In this document: positions 1 through 7,626 of the stretch, in pieces
How positions within the stretch are numbered: position 1 is the stretch's first letter
Layout: every line of letters starts with the position of its first letter
NCBI GenBank assembly: GCA_002392915.1
Contig: DGHQ01000025.1
Location: forward strand, 140,856-170,914
Reading direction: 5' to 3'
Source of the DNA: Bacteroidales bacterium UBA3844
GTDB taxonomy: Bacteria > Bacteroidota > Bacteroidia > Bacteroidales > Paludibacteraceae
DNA: 30,059 nucleotides
Notes under the pieces: model-generated
Told to the model about the DNA's origin: nothing
What the model saw: the letters and a program-made list of their open reading frames with translations, nothing else
The model's database searches: none
Program-made: the position numbers and the translations under genes

Positions 1-212
1 CACTTCACCCAGATAACATGGCTGCTGGTCCAGCTTCATACGGTATGACAGATACACTAGGACGTATGCACTCAGACGCACAGTTCGCAGGTTCTTCATC
101 AGTTCCAGCTCACGTTGAGATGATGGGATTCCTTGGTATCGGTAACAACCCAATGGTTGGTTGCTCGGTAGCTTGTGCAGTAGAGGTTGACCTTGTATTG
201 AACAAGAAATAA
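1..212 (+). CDS. 3' end of the host target gene, completed by attL sequence (partial)
   Basis: The frame is open from the window edge (codons start at base 3) to TAA at 210-212, giving about 69 C-terminal residues of a larger protein. I do not recognise the family. The peptide is Gly/Ala/Met-rich, with GPASYGMTDTL near the front, two cysteines in VGCSVACAVEVDL and the ending LNKK; no signal or membrane segment is obvious in this part. Bases 45-212 are repeated exactly at 28150-28317, so this is where the mobile element entered. The left copy is joined to upstream coding sequence and so keeps the host protein full length. The ATG at 18 is internal, not the real start. Confidence 0.75.
   Translation, partial: LHPDNMAAGPASYGMTDTLGRMHSDAQFAGSSSVPAHVEMMGFLGIGNNPMVGCSVACAVEVDLVLNKK
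23..52 (+). repeat. 30-bp inverted repeat, left arm
   Basis: Thirty bases spanning the attL boundary (22 host bases plus the first 8 of the direct repeat) recur exactly as the reverse complement at 327-356. The arms face each other across 274 bp that hold the last part of the host gene and its terminator. Confidence 0.85.
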
Positions 213-228
213 TCAGTTCTGATTATAA
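45..228 (+). repeat. attL-side direct repeat (184 bp, perfect)
   Basis: This stretch is identical to 28150-28333 at a constant offset of 28105. It covers the last 55 codons of the host gene, the stop codon and 16 bases beyond. Both sides differ: before base 45 the left reads cggt and the right reads ctaa; after base 228 the terminators diverge. The pair marks the two ends of the element, with the tyrosine recombinase gene just inside. The exact crossover point inside the repeat cannot be told from one integrated copy. Confidence 0.85.
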
Positions 229-234
229 TTCTAT

Positions 235-271
235 ACTCCTGTAATCCAATGGGTTGCAGGAGTTTTTTTTT
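235..271 (+). terminator. Rho-independent terminator of the host gene, element-borne version
   Basis: A 13-bp stem starting ACTCCTG at 235-247 pairs, with two G·U wobbles, with 251-263 across the loop AAT and is followed by a run of T (264-271). The right-hand copy at 28339-28367 shares the outer 7 bp but has a different inner stem and loop. Confidence 0.8.
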
Positions 272-326
272 GCTGTTTCTTGATGGAATTTTTGAACTGG
301 AAGATGGGTGCAAATGACATAGAAGT

Positions 327-356
327 TCTGTCATACCGTATGAAGCTGGACCAGCA
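327..356 (-). repeat. 30-bp inverted repeat, right arm (inverted attB-like fragment)
   Basis: This is the exact reverse complement of 23-52. Read on the minus strand it encodes AGPASYGMT in the same frame as the host protein, and the frame then stays open to 110. A serine codon (ATT start side, SIAGPAS) replaces the host context upstream, so similarity stops sharply at the arm. It is not part of any gene I would call. It may be an integrase site, a remnant of another insertion, or one arm of an invertible segment. Confidence 0.8.
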
Positions 357-419
357 ATGGACCGCAATACCAATACCTCCACCGACCCAAAATTCACCCA
401 TGAAGGACTCCGTCCCGAA

Positions 420-521
420 GTGTTTCCGCAAGGGTGAAAAAAAGGCGATTTTCAAGTGTTTTTTGAGTGTTTTTGTGGACAAATTGCGGACAAAATTCAC
501 GATTTTAAAAAGTGTCCGCAA
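420..521. promoter_or_regulatory. Repeated TGTCCGCAA sites before the integrase gene
   Basis: TTGCGGACA (484-492) and TGTCCGCAA (513-521) form a 9-bp inverted repeat with a 20-bp spacer. A degenerate third copy, TGTTTCCGCAA, lies at 421-431. Position between attL and the integrase start fits integrase arm sites or binding sites for an excision/regulatory protein. I saw no clear consensus promoter in this leader. Confidence 0.5.
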
Positions 522-579
522 AAAGATCTTAACTCTATGATTGTTAATCTCTTGTCTTTCCTAAAAACAATCAAATTTT

Positions 580-1791
580 ATGGGAAAACATAGTGTAAAT
601 GTCAATTTCCGAGTAAAAAAAAGCAGGAAAAACAAGGACGGAATGTCTCCAATTGAGTGTAACATCTGTGTAAATGGAGAACGTTCCAGTTTTTTCATCG
701 GCAAACAAACGAAAGCTGAAGATTGGAATGAAAAAAAGCAAAATGTAAAGTCAAGCGGCAAAGATGCAAACTTGATTAACGACTTCATTTATCAACTTCG
801 TGGAAGGATTTTTGAAAAAGAAAATGAATTGTTAGGTCGAGGATACCTGATTACCGCTCAGCTCTTAAAAGATGCAGCCAACAACAATATTGAGGAGTTG
901 AAACAGAAAACTTTGATGGAGGTTTTCGATTCTTATCAGGAAATCAGAAAAGGAATGGTTGGTAAGACTATCGTTAAAGACACTTTCTACCACAACGAGT
1001 TAACAGGCAGGTATATTCGTGATTTCATCAAAACAAAATTGAATCGTGAAGATGTCTCGTTGAGTGAAGTTAAACTAAACTTTATACAGGGCTTTCACTC
1101 TTATCTGTTATCTGGGAAAAACTTATGCCAGAACGGAGCTATCAAACATCTAAAGTTCTTAAAATTCTTAATGAATTATTCTGTTGCAAACGGTCACATT
1201 TATGTCAATCCGATTGCAAATTACAAGGTAGAAAAACAACCAGTTGAGATTGATTATCTAGATGAGTTTGAGTTAAGGAAGATAATAAATTTTGACTCTC
1301 CAATAGCAAGATTCATGAGGACAAAAGATGCTTTTCTTTTTGGTTGTTATACTGGACTTTCCTACATTGACATCAAAACTCTGAGAAAGGAACATTTTGA
1401 GACAGATTCAGAAGGGAGAATTTGGATAAAAAAGAAGAGAGTTAAGACTGGAATGCTTTCACGTATCCCCTTGCTTCCAATGGCTAAGATACTTATGGAG
1501 AAATACAAAGATTTTGGAGGAGATGCTGTAATGCCTATTCAAGACCCTGCAGATGTAAATGCGAACCTTAAAGACATTGCTCTTTTGTGCGGTATCAATA
1601 AGCATGTGACTTTCCATACTTCCAGACATACCTTTGCATCTACAGTCACGTTAGCGAATAACATTTCTCTTGAAGTAGTATCAAAGATGATGGGGCATAC
1701 CAACACAAGGATGACCTCTCATTATGCGAAGTTAATAGACAAGACTATCGCAGAGCAAATGGACAAACTGATGGAAGAAGATGATATTTAA
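580..1791 (+). CDS. Tyrosine recombinase / integrase, IntDOT-like
   Basis: A 403-aa site-specific recombinase that would integrate and excise the element. The order is that of Bacteroidota integrases: an N-terminal arm-binding domain (about 1-95), a SAM-like core-binding domain (about 105-215) and a catalytic domain (about 225-400). Visible catalytic residues are H346 and R349 (HTSRHTF), H373 (MMGH) and the nucleophile Y382 (SHYAKL). Box I reads TGLSYIDIKTL, so the usual first arginine is Ser261, as is known for the CTnDOT integrase. It is transcribed away from attL and is followed at once by a strong terminator. The ATG start lies in an A-rich leader without a Shine-Dalgarno sequence, which is normal for the phylum. 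The inverted repeats at 420-521 may control it. Confidence 0.93.
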   Translation: MGKHSVNVNFRVKKSRKNKDGMSPIECNICVNGERSSFFIGKQTKAEDWNEKKQNVKSSGKDANLINDFIYQLRGRIFEKENELLGRGYLITAQLLKDAANNNIEELKQKTLMEVFDSYQEIRKGMVGKTIVKDTFYHNELTGRYIRDFIKTKLNREDVSLSEVKLNFIQGFHSYLLSGKNLCQNGAIKHLKFLKFLMNYSVANGHIYVNPIANYKVEKQPVEIDYLDEFELRKIINFDSPIARFMRTKDAFLFGCYTGLSYIDIKTLRKEHFETDSEGRIWIKKKRVKTGMLSRIPLLPMAKILMEKYKDFGGDAVMPIQDPADVNANLKDIALLCGINKHVTFHTSRHTFASTVTLANNISLEVVSKMMGHTNTRMTSHYAKLIDKTIAEQMDKLMEEDDI

Positions 1792-1796
1792 CCCCA

Positions 1797-1836
1797 AAGA
1801 TAGGACAGGTGTTACCCCCTGTCCTATCTTATTTTG
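1797..1836 (+). terminator. Integrase terminator
   Basis: A perfect 13-bp stem (1797-1809 with 1818-1830, AAGATAGGACAGG) with an 8-base loop, followed by ATTTTG. It lies between the convergent integrase and ATPase genes. Confidence 0.85.
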
Positions 1837-1852
1837 ACTCCTCGTCTTCATT

Positions 1853-3214
1853 TTAATTGCCACTTATTCTGCTTTTATAAGTTGACCTCGGCAAATTATG
1901 TTTTAAACATGCAGCACTTTCGCTCATTCCGTTTTTTACATCTTCTGATATCATTTTAATTGTATCATCTGATGTTCGTCGAGGTCTTCCTCTCCTTTTT
2001 TTCTCATCGATTAAAATCTCTTCATCCTTCACCTCTACTTCTGTTTCCGCATCGTCTTTTCTTTCCAAATTCAAGGCTTCGTCCAAAATCATTGATTTAA
2101 CAAACTCAAACAACACTTGGGGCTTGTCGTTCGATTTGCGTTGTTTTATGACGAAAGCTTTTTCTTCTAGTGTATTATCATACTTACACTTGAGAGGAAC
2201 TAGCATTTTATACTCTTTACCTAATCCACAAGGATATATCTCCAATATGTTCTTGCATAGATTGATTTTGTTTTGCAATCCCTTGAAGTTCTTTAGTGAA
2301 GGTCTCTTACTATCAGTGTTTGTGTGAACGATGAGGATTACGGAAACTGTTATGTCACGTTTTTTTGCTTCTGAGATAACATTTTCAAGTCCATTGTAGA
2401 GTTTGTCCACGTTTGTCCAATTCGAACTTTCATCACATAGTTTAGCCATGTTGTCTAGACCAATTGTGCAATTTGTTCCATTGGCTAGTTGGGCTACTTG
2501 TTTTCGAATACTTGTAACTAATTTGTCTATGTCCTGGTTTAGTTCGGCACACTGCTCTTTTGAAAAGATTCTAAGATTTGGATGATCGGCAAAGCGATTG
2601 CAGATATCAGTTTCACTAGATTCACCCAAATATGCAATAACCTGATTTGGTTCTTTATCATCGTTTTCCAAAGCTCCATCAAACAAGCCAGATGATTTAC
2701 CATCTGCGATACCATATAGAATGTGATACAATGCATATGTCTTACCTGTATTGGTTCTTCCACATAAAATGCTGATTTCTCCTTTTTCGAAAAATTTGCC
2801 TAGGATATATTCTGATTCGACTGCAGATCTGCCATTCATATCTTTCACTCGTTTAGGGGTGTCTATTTTTTCGTCGGCTGAAGTGATTTCCTTACAATCG
2901 TATACATTTTCAGCCGGGAGACGATTTAGAATATCAACCTTCTTTCTTTCTTCCATGAACTGTGACAGCGTCTCTATTGTAACGCCATTGACATTTCTTA
3001 ATCCTTTACTATCATCTTTTAACAAAGCCATTTCTCTCTCGAAATTCAATTTGTTATTCAGACGCTTTTTTTCTTCACTCGTTCTAATTCTTTGTCTAAA
3101 ATAATATGCAGTTACAGTAAGACCTGTTGTTACAGCTCCTATTGCTAATTTAGCATAAAACTGCGGATCCTTATAAAAAGGAATTGAGGTTTGTACTGGC
3201 AGATTGTTACTCAT
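1853..3214 (-). CDS. Membrane-anchored RecA/RepA-fold ATPase with AT-hook and HTH tail
   Basis: 453 aa. A hydrophobic segment at about 21-39 (AIGAVTTGLTVTAYYF) followed by Arg/Lys looks like an N-terminal membrane anchor with the bulk in the cytoplasm. The P-loop is GRTNTGKT (152-159), and IGLDN around D254 looks like Walker B. Overall this resembles the AAA_25/RepA-like hexameric helicase-ATPase group. The last 50 residues hold an AT-hook (RRGRPRR, about 407-413) and a Psq/resolvase-like helix-turn-helix ending LPRSTYKSRISGN. Replication or segregation of the element, or a DNA-sensing role, are possible; I infer DNA binding and ATP use, not the process. Its start overlaps the small upstream ORF by 8 bp, so the two are probably co-transcribed. 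Confidence 0.75.
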   Translation of the reverse strand: MSNNLPVQTSIPFYKDPQFYAKLAIGAVTTGLTVTAYYFRQRIRTSEEKKRLNNKLNFEREMALLKDDSKGLRNVNGVTIETLSQFMEERKKVDILNRLPAENVYDCKEITSADEKIDTPKRVKDMNGRSAVESEYILGKFFEKGEISILCGRTNTGKTYALYHILYGIADGKSSGLFDGALENDDKEPNQVIAYLGESSETDICNRFADHPNLRIFSKEQCAELNQDIDKLVTSIRKQVAQLANGTNCTIGLDNMAKLCDESSNWTNVDKLYNGLENVISEAKKRDITVSVILIVHTNTDSKRPSLKNFKGLQNKINLCKNILEIYPCGLGKEYKMLVPLKCKYDNTLEEKAFVIKQRKSNDKPQVLFEFVKSMILDEALNLERKDDAETEVEVKDEEILIDEKKRRGRPRRTSDDTIKMISEDVKNGMSESAACLKHNLPRSTYKSRISGN

Positions 3215-3401
3215 GGCTATTAAATTTTAATTTGTCAACAATAATTTTCTCACTACTTTCTTGGCTTTCCTTTCCTATAAACGGATTTCTTCCATTAGTA
3301 GCGTCTTCAACCTCTTTACATAAGCCAACTACGCCCTTGCTATTCACGGGCTGTTCCTTCGTTCCTCTCTGAGGAACATAGGTCAGATGATTTGTATTCA
3401 T
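3207..3401 (-). CDS. Small hypothetical protein (64 aa) before the ATPase
   Basis: A 64-residue polar protein starting MNTNHLTYVPQRGTKEQP; no domain, signal or membrane segment is recognised. Support for it being real is the 8-bp overlap of its 3' end with the ATPase start, typical of coupled translation, and a GGA-containing purine stretch before its ATG. It could also be only a translated leader. The three CTCGTA sites upstream are in the right place to control this pair. Confidence 0.5.
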   Translation of the reverse strand: MNTNHLTYVPQRGTKEQPVNSKGVVGLCKEVEDATNGRNPFIGKESQESSEKIIVDKLKFNSHE

Positions 3402-3451
3402 CTCTATTTTTTTCCTGCAAATTTGCAGAATGTGTTATGTCATACTTTTAA

Positions 3452-3512
3452 ACTCGTATTCCTTCTTATGACAAAGTTGATTTAACTCGTAAAAAAAAAG
3501 AGTTATCTCGTA
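3452..3512. promoter_or_regulatory. Three phased CTCGTA repeats upstream of the ATPase operon
   Basis: ACTCGTA at 3452-3458, ACTCGTA at 3485-3491 and TCTCGTA at 3506-3512 are in the same orientation. Spacings are 33 and 21 bp, near three and two helical turns, so the copies face the same side of the DNA. They lie in the leader of the minus-strand ATPase operon. Operator or iteron-like sites are possible. Confidence 0.4.
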
Positions 3513-3520
3513 TGATAGTA

Positions 3521-3553
3521 AAAAAAAAGCCACTAGTTGAAATCAACTAGTGG
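3521..3553 (-). terminator. Terminator of the 587-aa orphan gene
   Basis: An 11-bp perfect stem (3530-3540 with 3543-3553, CCACTAGTTGA) with a 2-base loop. Read on the minus strand it is followed by CTTTTTTTTT, so it ends the transcript coming from 5355. Confidence 0.8.
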
Positions 3554-3591
3554 TGGTTTATAGAATAGTTGTAACGTTATTTAGATGGGGT

Positions 3592-5355
3592 TTATGATGG
3601 TTTTAATTTGAAGATATTTGGATATAAATGATGAAGATATTTCCTAACCTCTGTCTTTGCACCATCTGCATTTTTTGAAATATCCGCATTTTCTCCCCAT
3701 ACTGGTCCATCAAAAATTTTTTTCATTAATTGGTATTTTGTTCTGCTTTTTGAATATCCGTACCTGACAATATAGGACAGTACCAATCCTTTATCATCAT
3801 TTTTCCATTTGATTCTGTGGATTTCGCCATCAGGTTTCCATCTTCCGGTAAGTCTGTAAACAAGAAGTCTTTTTTCGTCAGGAGAATCTTCTATATACCC
3901 TTTGTCAGCAATGTAGTTGATAAAATTTTTGAATGTGTCAATACTGTTGTCATCTTTGAATTTGAACAATGGATCCGTAAAATATTCTCCATTCCTCTCT
4001 TTCTTCATTTTGCAAAAATCAATAGGAATATTAAAATCTTCATTTTCACCATTATAGTTAGAGCGTTTCGGTTTCTCTTCTGCTTGAACTTGTTTATTTA
4101 TCTGGTCTCTGATCAGATCCCTAATAGGAGACGCATCTATTATCATATCTAATTGGTCGATTATGTTGCTCTTAAACAAAAGGGGCAAATATGTATACAA
4201 CTGAAAAAACATTTCAAGCGATTGTTTGTCTGCTTCTGAATCTATAAATTTTGAATAATCACCTGTCATTAAATCAGATATGCCCAAATTAGATTTTAAG
4301 TTATAATCTAATAATTGAGTAGGAAGAATCAGTTTCAAAAACGTTTTTAAATAATTTGTAGGATGACTCTTTTGGTATTTTAAAAATATCCCAATGCATC
4401 TTTTCACTCTAAAGAAACATGAGAATCCTATATTCGCCTTCCTGTAATCAGGAGATTTTTTTAAGTTTTTTAAGAATTCTTCTTCACTGCCAGAGACATA
4501 AAACTTTTCAAGTTGAGCAGAATCAATTCCGTCAAGTTTTTCAAAGACAGCGATTCTTTCTCTCTTACATGATTTCCCGTTCAACAATTTATACAATTCC
4601 TTATCTCCTATCTCATATATATTCATAAGCGATAAGTCTTCGTCGTTAATTTCTTTAATTGTGTTATTGATATTGAGATCACTTATTTTAAGATTGTCGC
4701 AAGTTTCCAAAAAACTAAAGATCAAATTTTTTATCAAAATACGATATAGACAGTAACGATCTCTTTTGATGATTCTAAAAAAGGAAGATTTGGAATCTGA
4801 TTCTTTCAGGGCGACATTGATTAGAAAATAAAAAAATTTTATATAACGACATTCTTCTTCTTTGATCTTTCCAAAGTGTAGACCTGCAAAATATATTCCC
4901 CAACCTATAAAAATGAGTTTATGATATATATGAAAATCCTTGTTACAGTCTGACTGAATAAGCTCTTGTGCAGATTTAAATTGCTGAACAAAATCATAAT
5001 CAAAAAAGTAAGGACCGTATATCTGGATATCCATTTCTTTCCCATCACCTATTTTTAATGAAGGCTTTATGGTAGGTGCGTCTTTGATAGCATCAGAGAT
5101 CCCTTTTTTATCCTTCGTCAAAAAAGAAATTCCTATACATGCCAAGACGTCAACAAGACGTTCTTCTGAACATCCTGACGATATCAATTTATTAGATACG
5201 ATTTCGATTATTTCTAACGGTCTATAACAGAGTGCATCTTTTTCAGATTCGTTCGCATTTTCGAATTTGTGAAGAAATTCGTCATTTGTATCAATTAATA
5301 TTTGAGAGTCAAATGGCAATATGATTTTCATACTCTTTTTATTGTTTAAGCCCAT
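3592..5355 (-). CDS. Hypothetical protein, 587 aa
   Basis: No family recognised. The protein is soluble-looking, rich in Lys, Ile, Phe and Asp, without a signal peptide or P-loop. The N-terminal half is helical and carries a hydrophobic patch around KLIFIGWGIYFAGLHFG (about 145-165), too broken for a clear membrane span. The C-terminal ~130 residues look like a separate domain (VYRLTGRWKPDGEIHRIKWK, then YGYSKSRTKYQLMKKI) of winged-helix flavour, possibly DNA-binding. It is a single-gene transcript with its own terminator (3530-3553) and a palindrome upstream. It sits between the ATPase and the R-M operon. A second in-frame ATG at residue 9 (5331) is an alternative start. A defence or regulatory role is guesswork. 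Confidence 0.7.
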   Translation of the reverse strand: MGLNNKKSMKIILPFDSQILIDTNDEFLHKFENANESEKDALCYRPLEIIEIVSNKLISSGCSEERLVDVLACIGISFLTKDKKGISDAIKDAPTIKPSLKIGDGKEMDIQIYGPYFFDYDFVQQFKSAQELIQSDCNKDFHIYHKLIFIGWGIYFAGLHFGKIKEEECRYIKFFYFLINVALKESDSKSSFFRIIKRDRYCLYRILIKNLIFSFLETCDNLKISDLNINNTIKEINDEDLSLMNIYEIGDKELYKLLNGKSCKRERIAVFEKLDGIDSAQLEKFYVSGSEEEFLKNLKKSPDYRKANIGFSCFFRVKRCIGIFLKYQKSHPTNYLKTFLKLILPTQLLDYNLKSNLGISDLMTGDYSKFIDSEADKQSLEMFFQLYTYLPLLFKSNIIDQLDMIIDASPIRDLIRDQINKQVQAEEKPKRSNYNGENEDFNIPIDFCKMKKERNGEYFTDPLFKFKDDNSIDTFKNFINYIADKGYIEDSPDEKRLLVYRLTGRWKPDGEIHRIKWKNDDKGLVLSYIVRYGYSKSRTKYQLMKKIFDGPVWGENADISKNADGAKTEVRKYLHHLYPNIFKLKPS

Positions 5356-5373
5356 TTTGTTGTATACCCTTTT

Positions 5374-5388
5374 ATTGTCAATGACAAT
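5374..5388. promoter_or_regulatory. 15-bp palindrome upstream of the 587-aa gene
   Basis: ATTGTCA-A-TGACAAT is a perfect inverted repeat 19 bp before the minus-strand start codon at 5355. It is a plausible operator for that gene or for the divergently transcribed R-M operon. Confidence 0.4.
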
Positions 5389-5520
5389 TCTGATGTTGTT
5401 GCTTGGTATCTATAAGATCAAATACAAACAACACCTCAAAATTAACACTTAATTGGAAATATCAGATACAACAAATCTTATTACGACAAGAAAAAATTCA
5501 TTATTAGTTCCAATATATAT

Positions 5521-5552
5521 TTTGACCTTTTCTCTATTTTTTAATATCTTTG
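5521..5552 (+). promoter_or_regulatory. Bacteroidota-type promoter of the R-M operon
   Basis: TTTG at 5521-5524 and TATCTTTG at 5545-5552, separated by 20 nt, match the known -33/-7 consensus (TTTG, TAnnTTTG) exactly. The hsdM ATG follows 53 bp after the -7 box. Confidence 0.85.
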
Positions 5553-5605
5553 TAAAATTAGACTATGTATTAAGCAGAAACTAAACTACTGAAATTTAAA
5601 CATTT

Positions 5606-7183
5606 ATGGCAAAGAAAGTACAAAATGCAACTGTAGAGAAGTCTATTGAAGACCGTATTTGGGAAAGTGCGAACAAACTTCGTGGTAGCCTAGATGCCAG
5701 CGAGTACCGCAATGTGGTGCTCGGTCTTATCTTCTTGAAATATATATCAGACTGTTTCGACCACCGTCATCAGGAGTTGGTTGAGGAAGGATAAGGATAT
5801 GAGGAAGATAGAGACGAATATACAGCAGAACATGTATTTTGGGTGCCTGAAATTGCCAGATGGTCGGTTATCGTGAATGATGCCCACAATGCAACCAATG
5901 GCAAAACTATCGACACTGCGATGGAAGCCATAGAGAAAGAGAATCCTCGTCTGAAAAATATTCTTCCTAAAAACTATGCCCGTGAGGAGATTGATAAGAT
6001 CCGATTGGGTGAAGTCATAGACGTGTTCAATAATGTTCAGATGTATGCACATGGGGCAGAGATGGATATTTTCGGACGTGTATATGAATATTGCTTAGGT
6101 CAGTTCGCATCTGAGATGAAACAGAAGGGTGGAGAATTCTACACTCCATCTTGTATCGTGCGTACTTTGGTTGAAGTGTTACAGCCTTTTAATGGTCGTG
6201 TTTATGATGGTGCGTGTGGATCGGCTGGCATGTTTGTTCAGAGTGCAAAGTTTGTGGAGCATCATAGCGGAGACTTGCATAATATTTCTGTATTCGGTCA
6301 GGAATTCAATGCCAACACATGGAAGATGGCACAGATGAACCTTGCCATTCGTGGTATAGACGGAGATCTTGGACCAAGTTGGGGAGACACTTTCGGTAGT
6401 GATTACCACGCTGATAAGAAGTTTGACTACTGCTTAATGAATCCTCCTTTCAATCAGAGCGACTGGGGAGCAGAGCGTCTTGCAGAGGATGTCCGTTGGA
6501 AATACGGATTGCCTCCTGCCAACAATGCCAACTTCGCATGGATTCAGCACATGATACACCACATGTCGCCAAAAGGCAAAATCGGGCTTGTATTGGCGAA
6601 TGGCTCATTGAGTAGCCAGTCGGGAGGAGAAGGTGATATTAGGCAGAAGATTGTAGAGGATGATTTGGTGGAAGGCATCGTTGCTCTTCCTGGTCAGTTG
6701 TTCTTCTCAGTGCAGATTCCAGTCTGCCTCTGGTTTTTCAATAAGAAAAAGAAACAGAACGGCAAAGTTCTTTTTATAGATGCTCGCAACATGGGCTATA
6801 TGGTCGACCGTACACACAAGGAATTAAGCGATGCCGAATGCAGATATGATTTCATCAAGAAGCAGGACAAGCCTTGGAAAGACGTTGCTGCAGAGGAGTG
6901 TGATGTGCAGAAAATCGCAGCCACATTCCGTGCTTTTGAGGAAGGGACATTGGAAGACCAGAAAGGATTCTGTGCTGTGGTGGATTTGAAGGAGATTGAA
7001 AAACAAGATTTCATTCTTACTCCAGGTCGTTATGTTGGAATAGCGGATACAGAGGACGACGGAGTTCCTTTCGCAGAGAAAATGGCTACTGCCACAGCTG
7101 AACTTAGTCAGTTGTTGAGCAAAGGTCACGACCTAGAGGCTGAGATTCGCAAACAGTTAAAATCAATCGGTTGGGAGATCTAG
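5606..7183 (+). pseudogene. hsdM: Type I restriction-modification methyltransferase subunit, interrupted by an in-frame stop
   Basis: HsdM is the adenine methyltransferase of a type I R-M complex (M2S methylates, R2M2S cuts). The frame encodes 525 positions, a normal length, with the N-terminal helical domain (LRGSLDASEYRNVVLGLIFL), an SAM-binding motif in GRVYDGACGSAGMF (about 197-210) and catalytic NPPF at 279-282. Codon 63 is TAA (5792-5794) while the frame continues as a normal HsdM on both sides (VEEG-stop-GYEEDRDEY). So this is a nonsense mutation, not a frameshift. The pieces are 5606-5794 (62 aa) and an open remainder to 7183 with an in-frame GTG at 5843. Unless there is readthrough, restart or a sequencing error, the methyltransferase should be inactive and restriction off too. 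Confidence 0.85.
5792..5794 (+). other. Premature ochre codon inside hsdM
   Basis: GGA TAA GGA TAT GAG in the hsdM frame. Related proteins have aromatic or charged residues in this linker, so a one-base change from TAC or TAT (Tyr) is the simplest origin. The two ATGs just after it (5799 and 5832) are out of frame. Confidence 0.8.
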
Positions 7184-7185
7184 AT

Positions 7186-7626
7186 ATGGAATGTATGAGT
7201 TGGAAGGAATTTTTAACGATAGTAGCACCATTAGTGTTATCTGTTGTTTCTATTGGCATAGCGATTTGGTCGTCACGTTCCACATCAAAAGATGCAAATA
7301 GACAGATTGAAAAATTAAAGCATTTGGTTGAAAAGCAATCTGAAGAAATTGAGCAAATCAAGAATTTATCATCCCTACTAGTAAAATCAGATATAGAGAA
7401 TTTGAATATTGAGATACTACGCTTGAATACTAAATTAACAGGTGTGGATATTGAGATTAGGATGATGGAAGAATATTGTAAGAAATATAGACTTGCATTT
7501 GATCATCCAACCTTAAAAGATTTTGAACAAATCAAACTTCTAAAAGAGAAAAAAGTACTGATTGAAAACCAAATCAATGCTTTACAAGAAAGAAAAGAGA
7601 AGTTGCAGAAAGGAGGTTTGGCATGA
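7186..7626 (+). CDS. Membrane-anchored coiled-coil protein inside the R-M operon
   Basis: 146 aa from the ATG at 7186, two bases after the hsdM stop; a TTG at 7171 would overlap hsdM and is less likely. Residues about 8-28 (FLTIVAPLVLSVVSIGIAIW) are one membrane span. The rest is nearly all heptad-like helix rich in Glu, Lys, Ile and Leu (about 36-62 and 75-142), so a long coiled coil facing the cytoplasm is likely. Its stop overlaps the hsdS start as ATGA, so it is translated as part of the operon. No family is recognised. This is not a standard type I subunit; tethering of the complex to the membrane or an immunity/toxin role are inferences. Confidence 0.7.
   Translation: MECMSWKEFLTIVAPLVLSVVSIGIAIWSSRSTSKDANRQIEKLKHLVEKQSEEIEQIKNLSSLLVKSDIENLNIEILRLNTKLTGVDIEIRMMEEYCKKYRLAFDHPTLKDFEQIKLLKEKKVLIENQINALQERKEKLQKGGLA

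Noticed and set aside
110..397. 95-aa minus-strand ORF across the attL region
   Set aside because: It runs antisense to the host gene end and its only resemblance to a real protein is the GPASYGMT inverted repeat. Treated as a by-product of the inverted arm, except as a possible product after inversion.
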